Notes: a model not told the origin generated them from the letters alone. Counted from the stretch's first letter, positions 10,790 through 22,444 are shown. The stretch: 64,000 nucleotides of DNA from Penium margaritaceum (GCA_023375785.1 SZWC01003621.1:100406-164405), one strand, 5' to 3'. Numbers and translations: made by a program.

Positions 10790-11715
10790 TTAAAAGAAGC
10801 ACTCTCAGTTCAGGATGCAGACTTGTGGTATGCAGCTTGTGAGGATGAGCTGAGATCCATCCGTGAGCACGGGGTCTACAAGCTTGTTGGCCTCTAGCCT
10901 GGGCGGAAGGCTATACAAGCCAAGTGGGTCTTTCGCAAGAAGGTGAAGCCTTCTGGCATACTAGATCGCTACAAGGCTTGCTTGATGGCCAAGGGATTCT
11001 TGTAGGTTGAGGGTGTAAAATTCACTAATACCTTCGCACTTGTTGGCCACATGACCACCGCTCGCGCTTTGTTCGGGGTTGTTGCTCACCACGACCGGGA
11101 GTTGCACCAGATGGATGTGAACAACATGGTCCTCCATGGCACTTTGGAGGAGGAGATATGCATGGTTCAACCACCTGGATTCGAGGTTGGTGACAAGCTC
11201 TGGTGCTTGCGTAAGGCTTGTACGACCTAAAAAAGTCACCCACGTGCTGGAACTTGGAGTTCACCAGCACACTGACACGTACTGGCTATGTGCACAGTGA
11301 CGTTGACCCGTTCCTCTTTCTCAGATGGACAGCTCATAGCTTCACTACCATCCTTGTCTACGTGGACGACCTCCTCGTTGCGTCTCCTTCGATGGAGGCC
11401 GTGAAGGAGGCCGAGACAGCCCAGGTTGCCTACACGATGAAGGACCTTCGTTGTGTATCTGTGTTTCTGGGGATGGATATCGTGCGTGATTGTCAGCGAT
11501 GGATACTCTTGTTGCATCAGGCATGTTATGCCCGCATTCTAGGGGAGTGGTTTGCTGACCTCCTTGGTGCAGTTCCCACAGCCTCCACCCCCATCACACC
11601 TGACGGGCAGGATGCTCTGAGGGTGGATAATCCTTCAGAGCTGGGGGAGACACTGGACGTGACCCTGTACTTGCGCCTGATCGGCTCTTTGATGTACTTG
11701 GCCACCACAACATGA
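10790..11715 (+). pseudogene. Copia-1 reverse transcriptase remnant (copy A)
   Basis: Typical RVT_2 phrases occur in order: AKWVFRKKVKP, HQMDVNNMVLHG, MVQPPGFE, LYDLKKSP, and the catalytic YVDD at 11,359-11,370, then MKDLRCVSVFLGMDI and LRLIGSLMYLA. Fossil, broken. Confidence 0.9.
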
Positions 11716-12282
11716 CCCGATATTGCCTTTGCCATATACCTCCTCACGCAGTTTTCATAGTGTCCTCAAGCGAGAGCCCTTCACGCGGCTGTGCGAGTGG
11801 TTCAGTATGTGGAATCCACACCGTACCTCAGACTTTGCTTTTGACGGCATGGTTTGGTGGTTGTCAATGGCTACACAGTTAGTGACTATGCATGGAGTCA
11901 TGATGGGCAGAGTTACACCAGCTACGTGTTTCTGGTTGGTGGCACCGCTGTGTCGTGGCTCAACGGCAAGCAGGATTGAAATACGCGTAGCCCATCCGAC
12001 GCTAAGTATGTTGCTCTCAGGGCTACGGCTGCTGAGGCGGTGTGGCTGCAGCGTCTATTTTGTGATTTGCGTCAATTGGTGCTTGCGTCGTTCTACGCTT
12101 TGACAACCAGAGTGCTCTTGCCATTGCAATGAACTCTGGTATCTTTCATGCACGCACAAAATACATTGTTGTTAAGCATCACTTTGTCCGTGATCTTGTG
12201 GAGGGACAAGTGATCTCCGTCATCTGGGTCGGCACGGACATGCACTGGGCTGGCTTCTTGACCAAGGCACTTGCGCGCTAAA
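11716..12282 (+). pseudogene. Copia-1 RNase H remnant (copy A)
   Basis: The end of the polyprotein shows copia RNase H words (DNQSALAIAMNSG, KHHFVRDLVEGQ, FLTKALAR) and stops about 150 bp before the 3' LTR, as in other copia elements. Fossil, broken. Confidence 0.85.
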
Positions 12283-12436
12283 AGTTCATGGTGGCCATTC
12301 GTTCTGTCAGGCTTCGCCCCTTACCTGAGAGTGGTTGAGAGTGGGGTGTGTGAGCATGGATTGTTGAGCATTTTGTTGTGCACCAATGTCAGTTTTGCAT
12401 GTGTATGGACATTTGTACCATCGGGTCATGGGGAAG

Positions 12437-13081
12437 TGTTATGATGTGAGCTATCCCCGTCTGTTTGTACAGCTTACTGTGACCACTTGGCCATGTCCAT
12501 GCTCGTGCATATCCTTGATGCGGACGCAGCTGGCGTCGGAGTACCAACAAGTGGTGGCTCCACCCACCAGCAGCTGCCAGAAAGCTGCTATGACATCCTC
12601 GGTGCTTGCCGGGGTGCTTTACGTATTTTTGCAAAGGCTAGATTTTTCTCAGTGGACTGGCTCTTGAGCCTGATTTGCATATTTTTCATTCTCTATCCAC
12701 CGATCAATGCCAAACTTATGTGTGTGACCAGTCGTAGTGTCCAGATTGAGATTATGCATCTCTAGGTTCAGTCGGTGTTGCGTTTGCATACCTGTGCACA
12801 GGGTTATAGCCAAAACAATGGTTTTGGGCCTGTTGTAGGACAAACTGATACTGTCGCGTGCGTCACCTGACGTGCGCTGCAACAGCTATTCATGTTATGT
12901 GCTTATCAGTTGTCATCCCTCTCTGCATTACTTAGCTATTAGAGCTTGTGAGAATTTACGCGTCCCCCTAGCCTGACCCTTGCTGTTTCTTGCACCCGGT
13001 TGCTTGCTAGTGCGCCAGCTGACTAGACAGTGTCGCCACATCAGCCCAAGCAAGGTTAGGAAGCTTTCTAGCAGTTTTTCA
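12437..13081 (+). repeat. Copia-1 3' LTR (copy A)
   Basis: A 645-bp repeat begins TGTTATGATGTGAGC after a purine-rich tract (GGGGAAG) and ends TTTTTCA, where gypsy-1 integrase sequence resumes. Confidence 0.9.
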
Positions 13082-16000
13082 GTGGGAAGGTTGCCATACA
13101 CCACTTCAAACGGGGCTTTGCATGTCGCGGTGGAGACTACCAAATCATATGCGATTTCGGCGGTCGAGAGTTTTTATGCCCAATCTGTCCTGTGAGGTTT
13201 GCATAGTATTCATAGAAGCCGTTGGAGCGTTTGATTTGTTCCCTCGTTTGGCCGTCGGTTTTAGGATGAAACTTTGTTGAAAGTTGAATTCTTTTGCCGT
13301 AGGGAGACATCAACTTGTGCCAGAAATGGCTAGTAAATCAACCGTCTCAATCGCTTGTGACCGTTCTCAGTACGCCGTGTCGTTGTAGAATGTTCATTAG
13401 AAACAAGCGTGATGTTCCCTCGGCGGTGACGGTGATTCTCATCGAGATGAAGTGGGACAGCTTTTTAAACCCATCGACAACTACAAGGATTTACGTCATA
13501 TCCCTTAGGTGTGACCAGTAATCCTGTGACAAAGTCCATGGAGATGTACGCCCATGGTTTCGACGGAATAGGGAGTGGTTGTGGACGTCCGGATGGCCGT
13601 GTGCGACGGGACTTTTGTCGCTGACATGTGTCGCAGGTCTTGCAGAAGTTGGCCACATCAGATTGCATCTTGTCTCACTAGTAGTATTTTTGCCAGTTTC
13701 TTCAGCGTCTTGTCCTCTCTGAAGTGCCCACCTGGTCCTATGTCATGGCATACATCGAGCAGCGTACGGCAAAGCTCGTTGTTCAGGGGAACAACCACCT
13801 GGGGAGTGAATTGTCATCGCCAACAAGGTGTGTTGTACCAGAAACTGGCCTTGTCACACCTGCCATGTGGTCGTAGCGTTGTGCAAACCGTAGCTCAAGA
13901 TACCGGTCTCGGTGCAGCTATAGTGTTGCCACCTCAGCCATTAAATTGCGTCGGCGTCTGAGTGCCTCCACCGAGTTCATTTTGCCTGGCCAGTATTTGA
14001 TATTGTAGTCGAGTCCGGATTCAAGGAACTCCATCCATTGGGTTTGACGTTGACTGAGGTTTGGCTGTGTCTTCAGATACTTCAACACATGGTGGTCGGT
14101 GTGCATGCTGCATTGACAGCACTCCAAGTAACACTGCCATGTCTTGAATGCATGTACGACCGTCAACATTTCATTGTCGTGTACGGCGTAGTTAAGTTCC
14201 GGTCCTCGCAGTTTTTGTGACAAGTAGGCGACCGGTTGCTCACCGTTGCCATGGTATTGTAGGAGGACTGCACCGATGGCTCAGTCTGACACGTCTGTAG
14301 CCATGACGTAGTCGACTGTTGGATCAGCTAATCGTAGAGTTGGCGCCAAGGTCAGAGCGTTTTGCAAAGCGGTGAATGCTTCTTTTTTGCCGTCTCCCCA
14401 CCGCCACTTGTTTTCCTTTTGGGTGAGATCGGAGAGAGGCTCTAACCCTCGGGCGTAATACCACACGCAACGCTAGTAGTAATTGCAAAAGCTGAGGAAA
14501 ACTTGAACGTCTCAAGCATTCATTGGCGTCGGCGAGTCAGAGATTGCTGCCTTTTTTTTATCCATGGTGATCCGCCCACCGTTGATGGCGTGGCTAAAAA
14601 ACTCGATTGAACGGTGAACGAAGTCGCACTTCGAGAGTTTTCCGAAAAAAACATCTCTTTGTAAAACTTTGAGAACTTTTTGATGATTTCCATTGTGCTC
14701 TTTCGGGGTGCGACTGTACACCACAATGTCCTTGAGGTGTACCATGACAAAAATGTCGAGGTATGGATGGAAGATGTTGTTCATTGTCGCCATGAATATT
14801 GTCAGGGCATTCATCAGTCTGAACGGCATTATCGTGAACTCAAAATGCCTATAGCGAGTTCCGAACACCGATGTTGACGTCTGCCATGCATATCTGGTGG
14901 TACTTGATGCGGAGGTTGATTTTGTTAAAAAAACTGAGCTCCTTGGAGTTGGTGAAAAAAAAATCAGCTCAGGGAAGAGGGTAACGCTTCTTGATGGTGG
15001 TGTCGTTCAACATCCAGTAGTCAGTGCACATCTGCATTTCAACAGTTTTCTACTAAAGAATAACACTGGTACCGCGTACAGTGATGTGGATGGGCGGATG
15101 AACCCCTGAGTGAGCATCTCGTCGAGTTGATTTTTCAGCTCGGTCAGCTTGTGATCGCTCATTTGATTGGCCCGTGGAACTGTAGGTCTGCTACTCGGCT
15201 GTAGTTTGATGCAATGGTTAATGTCTCATTGAGGAGGTAGGGTTTTTGGGGTTCATCGGGCAAGACATTCGTGAACTCCTAGACGAGTGTTGCGAACTCT
15301 ACGGGTACCATCACGAACTTTGTGGATGCCGATGAGGCTGATGAGGCCGGTGATGAGTCAGAAACTACCATTTCCGCTTCTTCATTTGCTCCTGATGTAT
15401 GAGCCATGCACAAGCTCCTCGTCATAAACAGTGCTTGGCCACGTTGAGCGGTATCGGCTGCATAGATAGTCGTTTCTCGGCTACTGCAGCTTCCTCTGCT
15501 GCTTCCACCTCTGCTGCTTCTGATGTAGGCTTTCGTCCCACGTGCAGAAGTTACCGGTTGCCACCGTCAATTTCCACATACACGTCACCGCTGTTCCACT
15601 TTACCTGCGGATTGTGCTGGTACCAGAAATCTCAACCAAGGGTGGTTTTGTGACAGGACCTCCAGAATGTTACATCCTGCAGATCTAGTCAAAGTGGTTC
15701 TCAGATTCATTGTTTTTCTCATCTTCTGTCAATGGGGTTTCCTTCAAAATCCCTTGGTTCTGTCTGCAAACCTAGTTTGCAAACCATGCTGTTGCTTACA
15801 AAGTTGTGTGAAGCTCCTCCATCCAACAGTGCCGGCTACCATTCTGAACTTTTGCATCCTCGAGGCTGGAATTTTAGCAATGTCGTTGGTTGGTCGTCCT
15901 CCTACCCTTCGTGAAACTTTTTTATCACAAGAATCCTCTACGGCAATGGAGGCCATTTAGATGGGCGATCGTTCACCGCAGATTGTTCTGTGTGGACAAG

Positions 16001-16505
16001 AGTTGTGCCTTTCACTATTGCCCTTTGTCGTTTCCCGGCTCATTTTTCTGTGACCTACCCCCTTTTTTGGCCTATTGCTTGCTTCGATAGTTGCAAGCGA
16101 TATGTCCAACTTTTCCATACTTTCAGCAGGTACATGTATCTCCCTGGTAGACGACGTCCACTTCCATCGGAGTCGAGGAGTCCCCCGACGGGCTTGTTCC
16201 GTCTCCACAATGAATGTTACTAGGAGGTTGCCAACAACATGAGTCCTTGATCCGAGCGTTATAGTCGGCACAATTGATCCTTTCTGCCGCCACTATCACC
16301 TGTGGCAAGTATTTTTGGATGTCAAACATGGCAATTTCTCATTGGATGTCTTGATTGAGGCCGTTGTAGTGAAAACAGAATTTGCCGGGGCGATGTTTGC
16401 TCCGGTGATGATCTTGCTGAATCTCTACATGTTCTCTTCCACGCTAGAGTAGTCATGGAGACGCTGGAGCTTGTACCGTGTGTCTGAATTTTCACTCAGC
16501 CGTCC
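13082..16505 (-). pseudogene. Gypsy-1 integrase core, RNase H, RT, protease/gag remnants (copy A)
   Basis: Reading the minus strand from right to left, a gag-like part with a degenerate zinc knuckle (KYGKVGHIAC near 16,100) is followed by a protease region, then reverse transcriptase (14,512-15,110; FEFTIMPFRLMNA), RNase H (13,918-14,466; LNYAVHDNEMLTVVHAFKTW) and integrase (zinc-finger end CKTCDTCQRQK near 13,640; core phrase YISMDFVTGL). The order gag-PR-RT-RH-INT is that of Ty3/gypsy. Fossil with many breaks. Confidence 0.85.
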
Positions 16506-16939
16506 GATCAAAATGATCAAACATACTTATACAAGTGCCAAAGTACTAATGAGATGTAGTCAGGGTCGTCGGGTCGATTGCCAAGCGACGCGTGCGGAGT
16601 CGCGTCGTGAGTGGTTGGGTTTGAGAAGGTCCATCAAGAAATTGAGGGTCTTCGAGAATCGATTGTGAAGATGCAAGATGCATGCTCATAAATGCAGATT
16701 TGTCTCATACGTCGAGAAGTTTGAAAGGTCATCATACCTTTGTGGTAGGTTAGCAAGAATGGTCAAAGTTGTCAGAAGGTCCGGGAAGATTCATTGGAGG
16801 CGAGGGCAGTTGGCCGGTTTGTCATCGCCCGCCAGAATGAATATCGCGGTCTTACGACACGATGGGTTGTCTGTGTAGTAACAAAAATGCCCACTCAGGA
16901 AGATCAGGGACTTGTGCTTGTCTTGTACGTAATAGTGCA
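16506..16939 (-). repeat. Gypsy-1 5' LTR remnant (copy A)
   Basis: This matches 4,500-4,928 (shared words ATGAATATCGCGGTC-type and GTTGGCCGGTTTGTC) but lacks the first 130 bp or so of the LTR and any clear primer site next to it. Confidence 0.7.
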
Positions 16940-17559
16940 TTGCTCCGCCAAGCGGAACACAGATTGTTCACAAGGACATGGTTCGAGCAGAATGCAATTG
17001 GGGGAATTCGTACACTTGGATTATACCCTACTTAACTTGGATTTAAACGACTGAGCAGTTGCATAACTTTTTCGTTCATTTTTTTTACCTTTTGGAATTA
17101 TTTTGGGTACATCAATAATTCGTCCACTTTTTTTTAGCCTAATACCTTGAATTCGTCGATCGGTCCAGTTCAATTTCGCTTTTGTCGAGTCGTCGCTCCT
17201 TACGCATCCGTTCGAAATCTCTAACGGATGTGCAGGCCTTCGATGTAGGCTCGGCACTACAGCCTCGACGCCAGCCTCGACAATTTCAACGCGTTCGATT
17301 TCGCTTGCGTGATGTTCCATTTTTGCGAGAGCCGAACTTGTGTTGCGTGGAAAAAATTCCTCTACAACGAACACATACTCCATGATTGCAACAAATAACA
17401 AGATTTCAACTGCACCCATGATTTCACCTTTTGTACTTTTGAAATTAATTATGGAATTCTTTTAAATTCAATGAAGCACCACTTTCGTCCACTTTCACAC
17501 ACGGAAACAACTTTTAACATCGAAATCCAAGTTGAGTAGGGTACGTATATAGTTGTAAG
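16940..17559. repeat. Gypsy-family LTR-head fragment, copy A
   Basis: After removal of the 516-bp element about 104 bp remain. The first part (CCAAGCGGAACACAGATTGT and following) resembles the head of the gypsy-2/gypsy-3 LTRs. The remainder up to copia-2 is not recognised. Confidence 0.45.
17026..17541. mobile_element. 516-bp TA-flanked inverted-repeat element (MITE-like), copy A only
   Basis: The ends are 19-bp terminal inverted repeats, CCCTACTTAACTTGGATTT and the complement of CCCTACTCAACTTGGATTT, with one mismatch. The element is flanked by TA on each side (17024-17025 and 17542-17543). Copy B has the uninterrupted site with a single TA (ATTATACGTATATAG, near 43,691-43,705). A TA target duplication and CCCT start suggest the Tc1/mariner class. 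A minus-strand open frame of 132 codons (start at 17,419) crosses most of the element and runs into the left repeat. It begins with a hydrophobic segment and is basic near its end, and I recognise no transposase domain in it. Confidence 0.85.
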
Positions 17560-18368
17560 TGTTGTCGGAAATTGGTCGTTGAATTTACAATGCACCTGGA
17601 ATTTTCTTCAAAATTTGGCCAAGTCTGGAAAAGCCGTTCCAACAGCATTTTGCATTTTGAAAAATCTGTGTTCAAGTCTTCAAACAAGGAAGTACCCTCC
17701 TAGGTGAACTAGATCCCTTGATCCCCTCCAAAGGATACTTTTCCCTCGTCAAGGCCCTCTTCAATACATCGATAAAGAGCTACTGCAGAAAGCCATCGTC
17801 AAGTGTACCTCTTCACTTGGAAGCACATCCCTTCATCAGCAAAAGGATACTAACCTATTTGCCTTCATCATCAGCCTGAAGACCATAGACTACCTAAGAT
17901 TCCACTTCTATTAGCTCATCAACAAGTACTTGATCTTTGTCCACCCAGGCTCCAACGCTTGGAGTTGTTCCACATTCAAAAATCAGCTTCTACTTTAGGG
18001 TTTACATTATGTAGCTACTCCACTTCATAAAAGAGGTCCCGTCTCCGCCAATACAGTGAGGTTGAAGATGGAGAGCCAGAGAAAAGGCCAAAGCTTTTCC
18101 TATAGCAAAAAACAGAAGTTGGTAAAGGGTACCGTCTAGTGAAGTTTGTTATAGTCGATGTTCAACATTGAGTGTGTAATGCTAGCAACGTGCTTTTTCA
18201 CTGAGCATAAAATCCAAGTTATCCTGATTTGATTAAATATTTTGTTGTGCAGTAGACAAACAAGGGATTGGAAGCACGTCTGTCTACTTCAACCCTTACT
18301 AAAATACCAAACCCCTGCCTGTCTAAAATCTGGTGCATGTTTTCAGCCCCTGTCCCAATCAAATTCCA
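17560..18368 (+). repeat. Copia-2 5' LTR (copy A)
   Basis: An 809-bp repeat matches 21,633-22,439, with shared words such as TACCCTCCTAGGTGA and AAGACCATAGACTAC. It is followed three bases later by the primer site. Confidence 0.85.
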
Positions 18369-18371
18369 ACA

Positions 18372-18383
18372 TGGTATCAGAGC
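18372..18383 (+). other. Copia-2 primer binding site
   Basis: TGGTATCAGAGC, followed by ACAAGTGG, is a tRNA-Met-type primer site three bases inside the LTR end. Confidence 0.8.
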
Positions 18384-18761
18384 ACAAGTGGAGCACCTTG
18401 AGTCAAAAGCATTGAGGTATTCACATCTACGTGAAATTCTTCCAACTGCAATTCTAGGTTGAGGGAGAATTCCTTCGACCCCCTCGATCATCTGCACCGC
18501 CAACAATAAGTTGAAGTGCAGCAGATTGCACCCAAACATGGACAAAGAAGCTCATTTTCAAGTAGAAAACTTGGTCTCCAAGTCCAAATGCAGGCAGTAG
18601 AAGCTGAGAAAGTTCAACTATAGGCTCTCATTAATGTTATATAGAATCAGAATGAGGTAGTTTATTCTGAAAAGGAGCAAGCCATGTCATCAGAAAGTAA
18701 TGCATACTAAATTGCATGGAGAGGTGCTGAAGCAGCACAGTAATCCTCTCAACAAGTAGCA

Positions 18762-20218
18762 ATGCAAGTTGAAAAATCTACACGGATTGCTCAACAATGT
18801 GCTGAGCAAGCGACCAAGTTTAATCGCCTACAAGTTGCAGAACAAGCACGCCTACAACTTGAAGAAATCAAGGAACATAAACAAAAAGATGCAGATGCAG
18901 CAGTTGCAGCTACAAGGGCCTTTGCATACTTCAAAGCTGACCAAGAAAAAGCCCAAGCATTAAAGAACCATGAAGAAGATTTTGTTCAGATACGCCTTGA
19001 ATCTGCTGCAAGAATTGCAGTAGCAAAACAAATGGAGTACCTTGCAATCCAAGCTGCTACCCATGCACTCCATTTAGTAACTCGAGATCATACAAAGGTA
19101 GCTGCAACAGCCGTTCAAGCACCTCTCTTGGCGACTTTGACACAAATGGAACAAATGCACAAATCTCTATAAATTGTCCATCGATTTCCACCAGCAAACT
19201 ACATAATGTAACCAAATCCTATGAATTCTATCCCTTCTATGGAGCTCTCTCCAAAACTTGTGCCAACAGGGGACTCGTCCCTACAGGAAACCCCGAAGTT
19301 ACCTTTTCATCCACCCGACTACGTGGTTTCTCTTGTATCAACAATGGTTGAAGTTGAGCACATGGAGAAGTTTGACGGCACCAACGTCTCCATTGGCTCT
19401 CAAAATACAATGCCTTAGTCAACATCCATAAATCATGGAGTTTCTATATCGGGTCGATTTAGCGAGTTGATCCCATTACCAATCCATGCGGTGCACCTAT
19501 CTTTGGAGACTATAAATTTGCAACATTCACTACTCTTACACAATGTGTGGTACCAAGAATTCAACATGCTCTATGCATGTATGAAGACCATCCTTATGCT
19601 ACACATCAAGCATGGTATTACTTGATGCATACATATCAACCAACGGACTTGACCAACAAGGCATATCTTGTAATCGAGCTCTCAAATGTTTCCCTTGGAA
19701 ACTTCAAATCCATTAAGGAATAAATCAGCAAAGAAAAACAGTTGCAAGACCAGCTTGCTCTTATGGATGCCGCTGTATCAGAACCTCTCTTCATCACCTA
19801 CTTACACAAAGGATTGACAAGACAATGGAGGGAATTTCAGTGTACCATACGCTACCAGCCAGCAAGCAGACTCACTGAAGAATTTCTGTGTACTGTGCTC
19901 TTAAATGAGCAGCGATATCAAGAGCTTGATAAGCAACACCGGCACCAACAAACGGCATACATGGCAAAAACAGGGAATCGCGACTTACCTTCCAGGAATC
20001 CAAAAAAACCTAAGGAGCAATCCACGTCATCCTTGAGTGCAAACCAACAGCGTCAAGGAAATCAACCACCTATATGTTCATTTTACAACAAGATGGGTCA
20101 TACAGCAGATGTATATTTCAAGTTTATCGAACAACAAAGCAGAGAGCTGGAGGCCAAAGCGCTGACAGCTAAAGTGAAAGCACCAAATGATAATAATGTG
20201 GAGCAGATGATTCTATAA
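18762..20218 (+). pseudogene. Copia-2 gag remnant (copy A)
   Basis: An Ala/Gln/Lys-rich, coiled-coil-like stretch (18,762-19,172) is followed by a UBN2-type gag region (KGLTRQWREFQ, LTEEFLCTVLLNEQRYQEL) and a degenerate zinc-knuckle (ICSFYNKMGHTADVYF, near 20,075-20,120). The coiled coil ahead of gag is unusual for copia. Fossil, broken. Confidence 0.7.
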
Positions 20219-20307
20219 CAACTCACAAAGACATCTTCATCGGCTCAACACTTTCATTTTTCAGCCTTTACACTTAATCAACAACAACAGACCTTGAAAA
20301 AAGTATA

Positions 20308-20640
20308 TATGTGTGGTTCCTTGTCAGTGGTGCAACACAAGACATGAATTTTGAGACCAGCTACATTCACAATTTTAAGCCATCGACAACAACAGATTTT
20401 GTGTACCACGGGAACAAGGAAGAATTGCCTGTGCAAGGTAGTGGACATACCAAAGCCACCTACGCCCACCATTCTTTATCCTTTTCCAACGTTCTCTATC
20501 TCTCAAAATCGGCCGCCAATTTCTTGTCCATGACTCAACTCATGCGACGAGGATTGCGGTTAGAAACTACATCAAATCTTAAAATTATGAATCTCCGTGA
20601 CTCTGGTGAAGTCATCGTGACTGGATCAATTCAGGCAAAC
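20308..20640 (+). pseudogene. Copia-2 protease remnant (copy A)
   Basis: The phrase WFLVSGATQDM corresponds to the W-x-x-D-S-G-A-T/S active-site region of copia proteases. It is followed by the family's VLYLSKSAANFLSMTQL segment. Fossil. Confidence 0.7.
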
Positions 20641-21632
20641 ATCCTCATCAACTTAACTTCAAGCCTTTTGAAAACCCTTCTACAACGGTGTTTCAACCTC
20701 AACAAAAGTATTGGGATTCAACGGCATCAACCAAGTCCAAAATTCAATGGGAGTTTCACTTCAAATCTTTCATGGAGACCTTCATTGTTGAAGTTGTACT
20801 CATCACCGTCCTTCACATCACGTTCCTCGTGAAGGTTTCCTCACCAACAAAACCAATGAAACTCACTCTGTCCGTAAGAACACTCTGGTCCTCTTCGTGG
20901 TGTTTCCCATACACTTCAGCTGTGAAACTTGCAGGTATGAGAAACCTCACTACTTTTGCATGGATGGAATCAACACTGAGTAGCAACCGAAGCAGTCCGG
21001 ACTCCTGGAGCTTGAAAGAAAGAATCCATTTCCCTGTTGGAACAAGAATGTCACATTTTGAGTCAAAACGGTTGCTGAGGGTTCGAAGCCCATTTTCGAG
21101 CCCCAGCCAGCCTATCAAGCCGTTTTGCAAGGCTCAGGCGAGCCTCGCACGATGGCTTGACGGTAGACACGGCCTTGTGGGCATGTCAACCGGTCGCTTT
21201 GAGGAGTGAGACCATGGGGTCGTGCCCGATTACAACCATCAAACCGGCATGGCCAATGGCGAGCCATGTGCTCGGTTTGGAGTTCACGCAGTCACGCACA
21301 GTTTTTGTGCACCAGAACAAATATCCACACTGTGATTCTAACGCAGAAAGCAGTTTCTGCGAGAACTAAGCTTTTTGAGAACATCAATGGGCAATGTTTG
21401 AAGTCCAAACTTCGACCGCACGGTTCCCACTCGTTTCATCTCCGATTTTGATGAAATAGAAATCATCCAAGATTCACGTCATCAGCGCCTTCCTTGTGAA
21501 ATATCAAGATCAGAACGCCGCATCAAGATAAAAAGCATCGCAGCAGTTTTACTTCGTCCACTTTCTTCCTAAAACTCAACCTCCAACATTCCTCATCAAC
21601 AAGGGGTTCATCATTCATTGATCAAGGGGTAG
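20641..21632 (+). other. Unassigned 3' part of copia-2 (copy A)
   Basis: Nearly 1 kb between the protease remnant and the polypurine tract shows no integrase, RT or RNase H words. An open frame of 173 codons (20,688-21,209) is kept at equal length in copy B but has no recognised domain. It may be acquired sequence, as in other non-autonomous LTR elements, or deleted pol with unrelated filler. Confidence 0.45.
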
Positions 21633-22439
21633 TGTTGGAAATTGATCGCTCAATTTATGGTTCACCGGAAAAATTCCTGAAAGTCTAACTAGGTTTGAAA
21701 AATCCATTCCAACAGCATTTCAAGTCTTGGAAAATCCGTGTTCAAGTCTTCAGACAATGCAATACCCTCCTAGGTGACCTAGACCCCTTGAACCCTTCCA
21801 AAGGGTACTTTTGCCTCCTCAAGGCCCTCTTCATTACATCAAGAAAGAGCTACTCCTGAAAGCCACATTCAAGTGTGCCTCTTCACAAGGAAGTACATCC
21901 CTTCATCAGCAAAAGGGTACTAAACTATTCGTTTACATCATCACCCTCAAGACCATAGACTACTTAAGAAGTCCACTTCTATCAGCTCATCAACAACTAC
22001 TTGATCTTTGTCCAGCCAGGCTCCAATGCTTGGAGTTGTTCCACATTCAAAGATCAGCTTCCAGTTAAGGAGCTAGCTTCTATACCTACTCCACTTCATA
22101 AAAGAGGTCCCATCTATGCCAATATAGTGAAGCCAAAGATGGAGGTCCGGAGCTAAGGCTAGAGCTTTTCCTATGGAGAAGTAGAGAAATTGGTAAAGGG
22201 TACCATCTAGTGAAGTTAATTACAGTCACTGTTCAACTTTGAGTGAGTATTGCTAACAATGTGCTTTTGCACTGTGCATAAAATCCAAATCATCCTGATT
22301 TGGTTAAATCCTTTGCTATGCAGTAGACAGACAAGGAGTAAGAAGCAAGTCAGTCTACTTCAAACCCTACTAGACTACCAAATCCCTTCTTGTCTAAGAT
22401 ATGGTGCAGGTTTTTAGCCAGTGCCCCAATCACATTCCA
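21633..22439 (+). repeat. Copia-2 3' LTR (copy A)
   Basis: An 807-bp repeat matches 17,560-18,368, preceded by the purine tract AAGGGGTAG. Confidence 0.85.
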
Positions 22440-22444
22440 AGAAG

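Larger units (their letters stand above)
5562..13081 (+). mobile_element. Copia-1 (copy A): Ty1/copia element inserted in gypsy-1
   Basis: A near full-length fossil copia element of 7.5 kb has LTRs 5562-6205 and 12437-13081, a tRNA-Met-type primer site directly after the 5' LTR, the domain order gag, protease, integrase, reverse transcriptase, RNase H (the Ty1/copia order), and a purine-rich tract before the 3' LTR. The flanks GCGGG (5557-5561) and GTGGG (13082-13086) fit a 5-bp target duplication with one change. The LTRs differ by roughly 12-15% by eye, so the insertion is old and predates the 26-kb duplication. It is broken by many stops and frame interruptions. Confidence 0.9.
4372..16939 (-). 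mobile_element. Gypsy-1 (copy A): Ty3/gypsy chromovirus split by copia-1
   Basis: A fossil Ty3/gypsy element lies on the minus strand: 3' LTR 4372-4928, polypurine tract 4929-4942, chromodomain and integrase C-terminus to 5561, then, after copia-1 (5562-13081), the rest of integrase, RNase H, reverse transcriptase, protease/gag region, and a 5' LTR remnant to 16939. The 5-bp flanks TTGCA (4367-4371) and TTGCT (16940-16944) could be a target duplication with one change. Integrase-end phrases (LKTRWLGPF, HPVSHVS) and a chromodomain place it among chromoviruses. Without copia-1 it is about 5 kb. It is broken by many frame interruptions and lacks part of its 5' LTR and leader. Confidence 0.85.
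17560..22439 (+). mobile_element. Copia-2 (copy A): copia-type element with gag and protease only
   Basis: LTRs are 17560-18368 (809 bp) and 21633-22439 (807 bp), both starting TGTT and ending ATTCCA. A TGGTATCAGAGC primer site lies at 18372-18383 and an AAGGGGTAG polypurine tract precedes the 3' LTR. The 3.3-kb inside holds gag and a protease motif but no integrase, reverse transcriptase or RNase H that I can see, so it looks like a non-autonomous element. Flanks GTAAG and AGAAG (copy B GTGAG and ATAAG) are a possible worn 5-bp target duplication. The LTRs differ by roughly 15-20% by eye, so it is old. Broken. Confidence 0.8.

Noticed and set aside
13918-14223. Minus-strand 101-codon frame as an independent gene
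   Set aside because: It carries the Ty3/gypsy RNase H phrase LNYAVHDNEML and lies in order within gypsy-1.
17021-17419. 132-codon frame as a host gene
   Set aside because: It lies within the inverted-repeat element and runs through its terminal repeat, so it belongs to that element if it is coding at all. It is absent from copy B.
18762-19172. Coiled-coil protein as a host gene
   Set aside because: It sits between the copia-2 LTR/primer site and the UBN2-type gag part, so it is the front of that element's gag.
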